Source of the DNA: Fasciolopsis buskii
Taxonomy: Eukaryota > Platyhelminthes > Trematoda > Plagiorchiida > Fasciolidae
Assembly: GCA_008360955.1 (NCBI GenBank)
Contig: LUCM01004986.1
Coordinates: 1 to 64,000, forward strand
DNA length: 64,000 bases
Direction: 5' to 3'
Part shown: positions 62,601 to 64,000 of the stretch, one piece after another
How the letters are laid out: every line of letters begins with the position of its first letter
Numbering within the stretch: the first letter of the stretch is position 1
Program-made: the position numbers and the translations under genes
The notes under the pieces: model-generated
The model's input: the letters and a program-made list of their open reading frames with translations, nothing else
Databases searched by the model: none
What the model was told of the DNA's origin: nothing

Positions 62601-63012
62601 CAGACCTGGATACGGGAGCAGATATGCATTTGAGTTAGGTTGTCCTGATGGGTAGACTGGAATACAGTCGTTGCTGATCAAACTCACGTGATGTGAGGTT
62701 CGTGAACAATACGAAATTTCAATAACTCACTCAACGCGTAATTTACAGTTGACGATTAGGACATTACGGTGCATTGCAAGAACCCGACATGGCGAGTCAC
62801 TGATGTTTACGTCGATTCAATTTTTTCAACCGCGATGATCTCGCGCCAACTTGTTCGGTTTCCCGTTGGTACCTCACCGCACCACCTACTCAAGAAAGCA
62901 AGTGAGAGTAGGGAATAGTGAATGATCGATTCAGAACAGGACAGATTTCGAATGCAAGAACGGGATTGACTAGGGCATCGAAGCGTATCGACTGCTGTCT
63001 ATAACATCACTG
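59605..63012. other. no recognisable gene
   Basis: A (GA)n tract lies at 60,474-60,489. Plus frame 61,283-61,504 (73 codons, preceded by a TTCCAG acceptor-like site) and plus 60,149-60,511 have no recognised domain. Several AATAAA words (59,966; 60,047; 61,113) could end the transcript of the upstream gene. Confidence 0.4.
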
Positions 63013-64000
63013 CTTCATCGTTGTAATCGTCGTTTAGCGTTAAACAGCAGGGCAAGCCTCACTAACCGCAACATTTTCCCCAGGGTTACATTTTTCTGTA
63101 AAAAGAGTGAATATCCAAGAGGAACAGGAAGTGGACCTACACAGGTGGAGAAAGATTAGAATGCTGTTCTGGCTGACATACGGAACACAGTCTAACTGAA
63201 CAAGCACACTCTTTCCGATTTGTTAGAAAATGACAACGCGATCGCCACTGTTCGCGGTTAACTATCATATTCTTCAGTGTCTCCAGTCGGTTAGTTGACC
63301 AGTCTTTCGGACCCCAACCACGAAGACATGAGACACCTACTTTCGCTGTACATTTTCTCATTCCACATTGCCACGTCATCTGCTGATTTCCACATGGCTT
63401 ATTCCACTCCGTGGGAGTAACGCGATATAGAACAGTGTGTGGTAGACGAGTGTTCGCCATATGCAACACGTGACCGAACCAGCATAGTCTAGTAAGTTTT
63501 AGAAGCCGGGATTACTGCCCTCTACAGTACTCACACAGTCAATCCATCCAATCCTATCCATACTACGTAGACATCGGTGGTCGAAATCTTTAATCGTCGA
63601 GCTTCTTCCACACGCATACTCCATGTCTCGTAACCGTACAACAGAACTGAGCGCACTGCGGCACAGTACACACGACCTTTCAACTTCAGTAAAATATCAG
63701 GCCGATGCCAAAAGTGCTTCAGTCCAGCATGCGTTGCTCGAGCCTTCGATATGCGGATGTTTAATTTTGCTTCCGAGCTACCATCGTTCGACAAGCAGCT
63801 GCCAAGGCAAATGAAACGATCCACAACCTTTAGTTCCTTTCCATCAAGCATCAAGTTCGGTACTACTACAATCCAGTCCTGTAACAACACTTTGCTGTTT
63901 GAAGGTGCAAAGCACATGCCAAACAGAGCAACCGACCTCGAGAATCTATCTAATGCACGTTATGCATGATCCGCAGATTCGAACAGACATAAAACGTTAT
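63013..64000 (-). mobile_element. RTE-clade LINE, 3' part, cut by right window edge
   Basis: The minus-strand frame 63,917-63,531 reads MCFAPSNSKVLLQDW, then VVDRFICLGSCLSNDGSSE, ISKARATHAGLKHFWHRPD and AVRSVLLYGYETWSMRVEEA. After a frameshift, 63,469-63,137 reads ANTRLPHTVLYRV, QQMTWQCGMRKCTAK and RGWGPKDWS, ending in QWRSRCHF, the complete C-terminus of the RTE protein. The 3' untranslated region and TCATCG end (63,013) match the 49.9-kb copy closely. The catalytic part lies beyond the window. One frameshift and few other lesions make it one of the younger copies here. Confidence 0.92.

Noticed and set aside
1..64000. CRISPR arrays, bacterial operons or prophage
   Set aside because: No regularly spaced repeats, no operon structure, and spliced eukaryotic exons are present.

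Overview
This is eukaryotic genomic DNA, most likely from a digenean fluke (Trematoda). There are no bacterial-type operons and no long intact coding sequence. About half of what I can read is decayed retrotransposon sequence of the mix seen in fluke genomes: RTE-clade and CR1-clade LINEs, Penelope-like elements and tRNA-derived short repeats. A short TTAGGG run and many TA microsatellites fit the same picture. The species assignment is inference; the element families are read from translated motifs.

Layout. 1-12,000: a truncated RTE 3' end at the left edge, a second old RTE tail (2.1-2.5 kb), a tRNA-SINE-like body (2.9 kb), a dispersed repeat (3.3 and 10.8-11.1 kb), a heavily broken RTE reverse-transcriptase copy (8.7-10.6 kb) and a degenerate pentanucleotide array (11.4 kb). 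12,470-14,900: two Penelope-like pieces in tandem, first a C-terminal piece with a GIY-YIG endonuclease core, then a reverse-transcriptase piece. 20,640-29,545: two CR1-type LINEs pointing away from each other (minus at 20.9-22.8 kb, plus at 25.0-27.7 kb), a third CR1 3' fragment ending at 29.5 kb, and two copies of a short repeat sharing a 3' end.

The only host gene I can support is a Mpv17/PMP22-family membrane protein on the plus strand, about 29,595-59,140. It is assembled from four exons (29,595-29,853; 48,617-48,778; 58,546-58,754; 59,105-59,140) whose splice phases match and which give a predicted 221-residue protein. The middle exons carry unmistakable family motifs; the first and last exons are less certain. 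Intron 1 (about 18.8 kb) explains the long ORF-poor stretch from 30 to 48 kb. Intron 2 (about 9.8 kb) holds the best-preserved RTE copy (49.9-52.4 kb, minus), a tRNA-derived SINE with a perfect hairpin, and a 0.68-kb foldback element with roughly 120-bp inverted arms.

59,141-64,000: the gene's 3' flank holds another copy of the dispersed repeat, a TTAGGG tract, unassigned sequence, and a second recent RTE copy running off the right edge. No complete, obviously active transposon was found: every reverse-transcriptase copy has stops or frameshifts, and three have altered catalytic motifs. The most notable unexplained items are the foldback element, the Penelope tandem, the short repeats with a hairpin or a shared 3' end, and a possible 162-bp cassette exon in intron 1.
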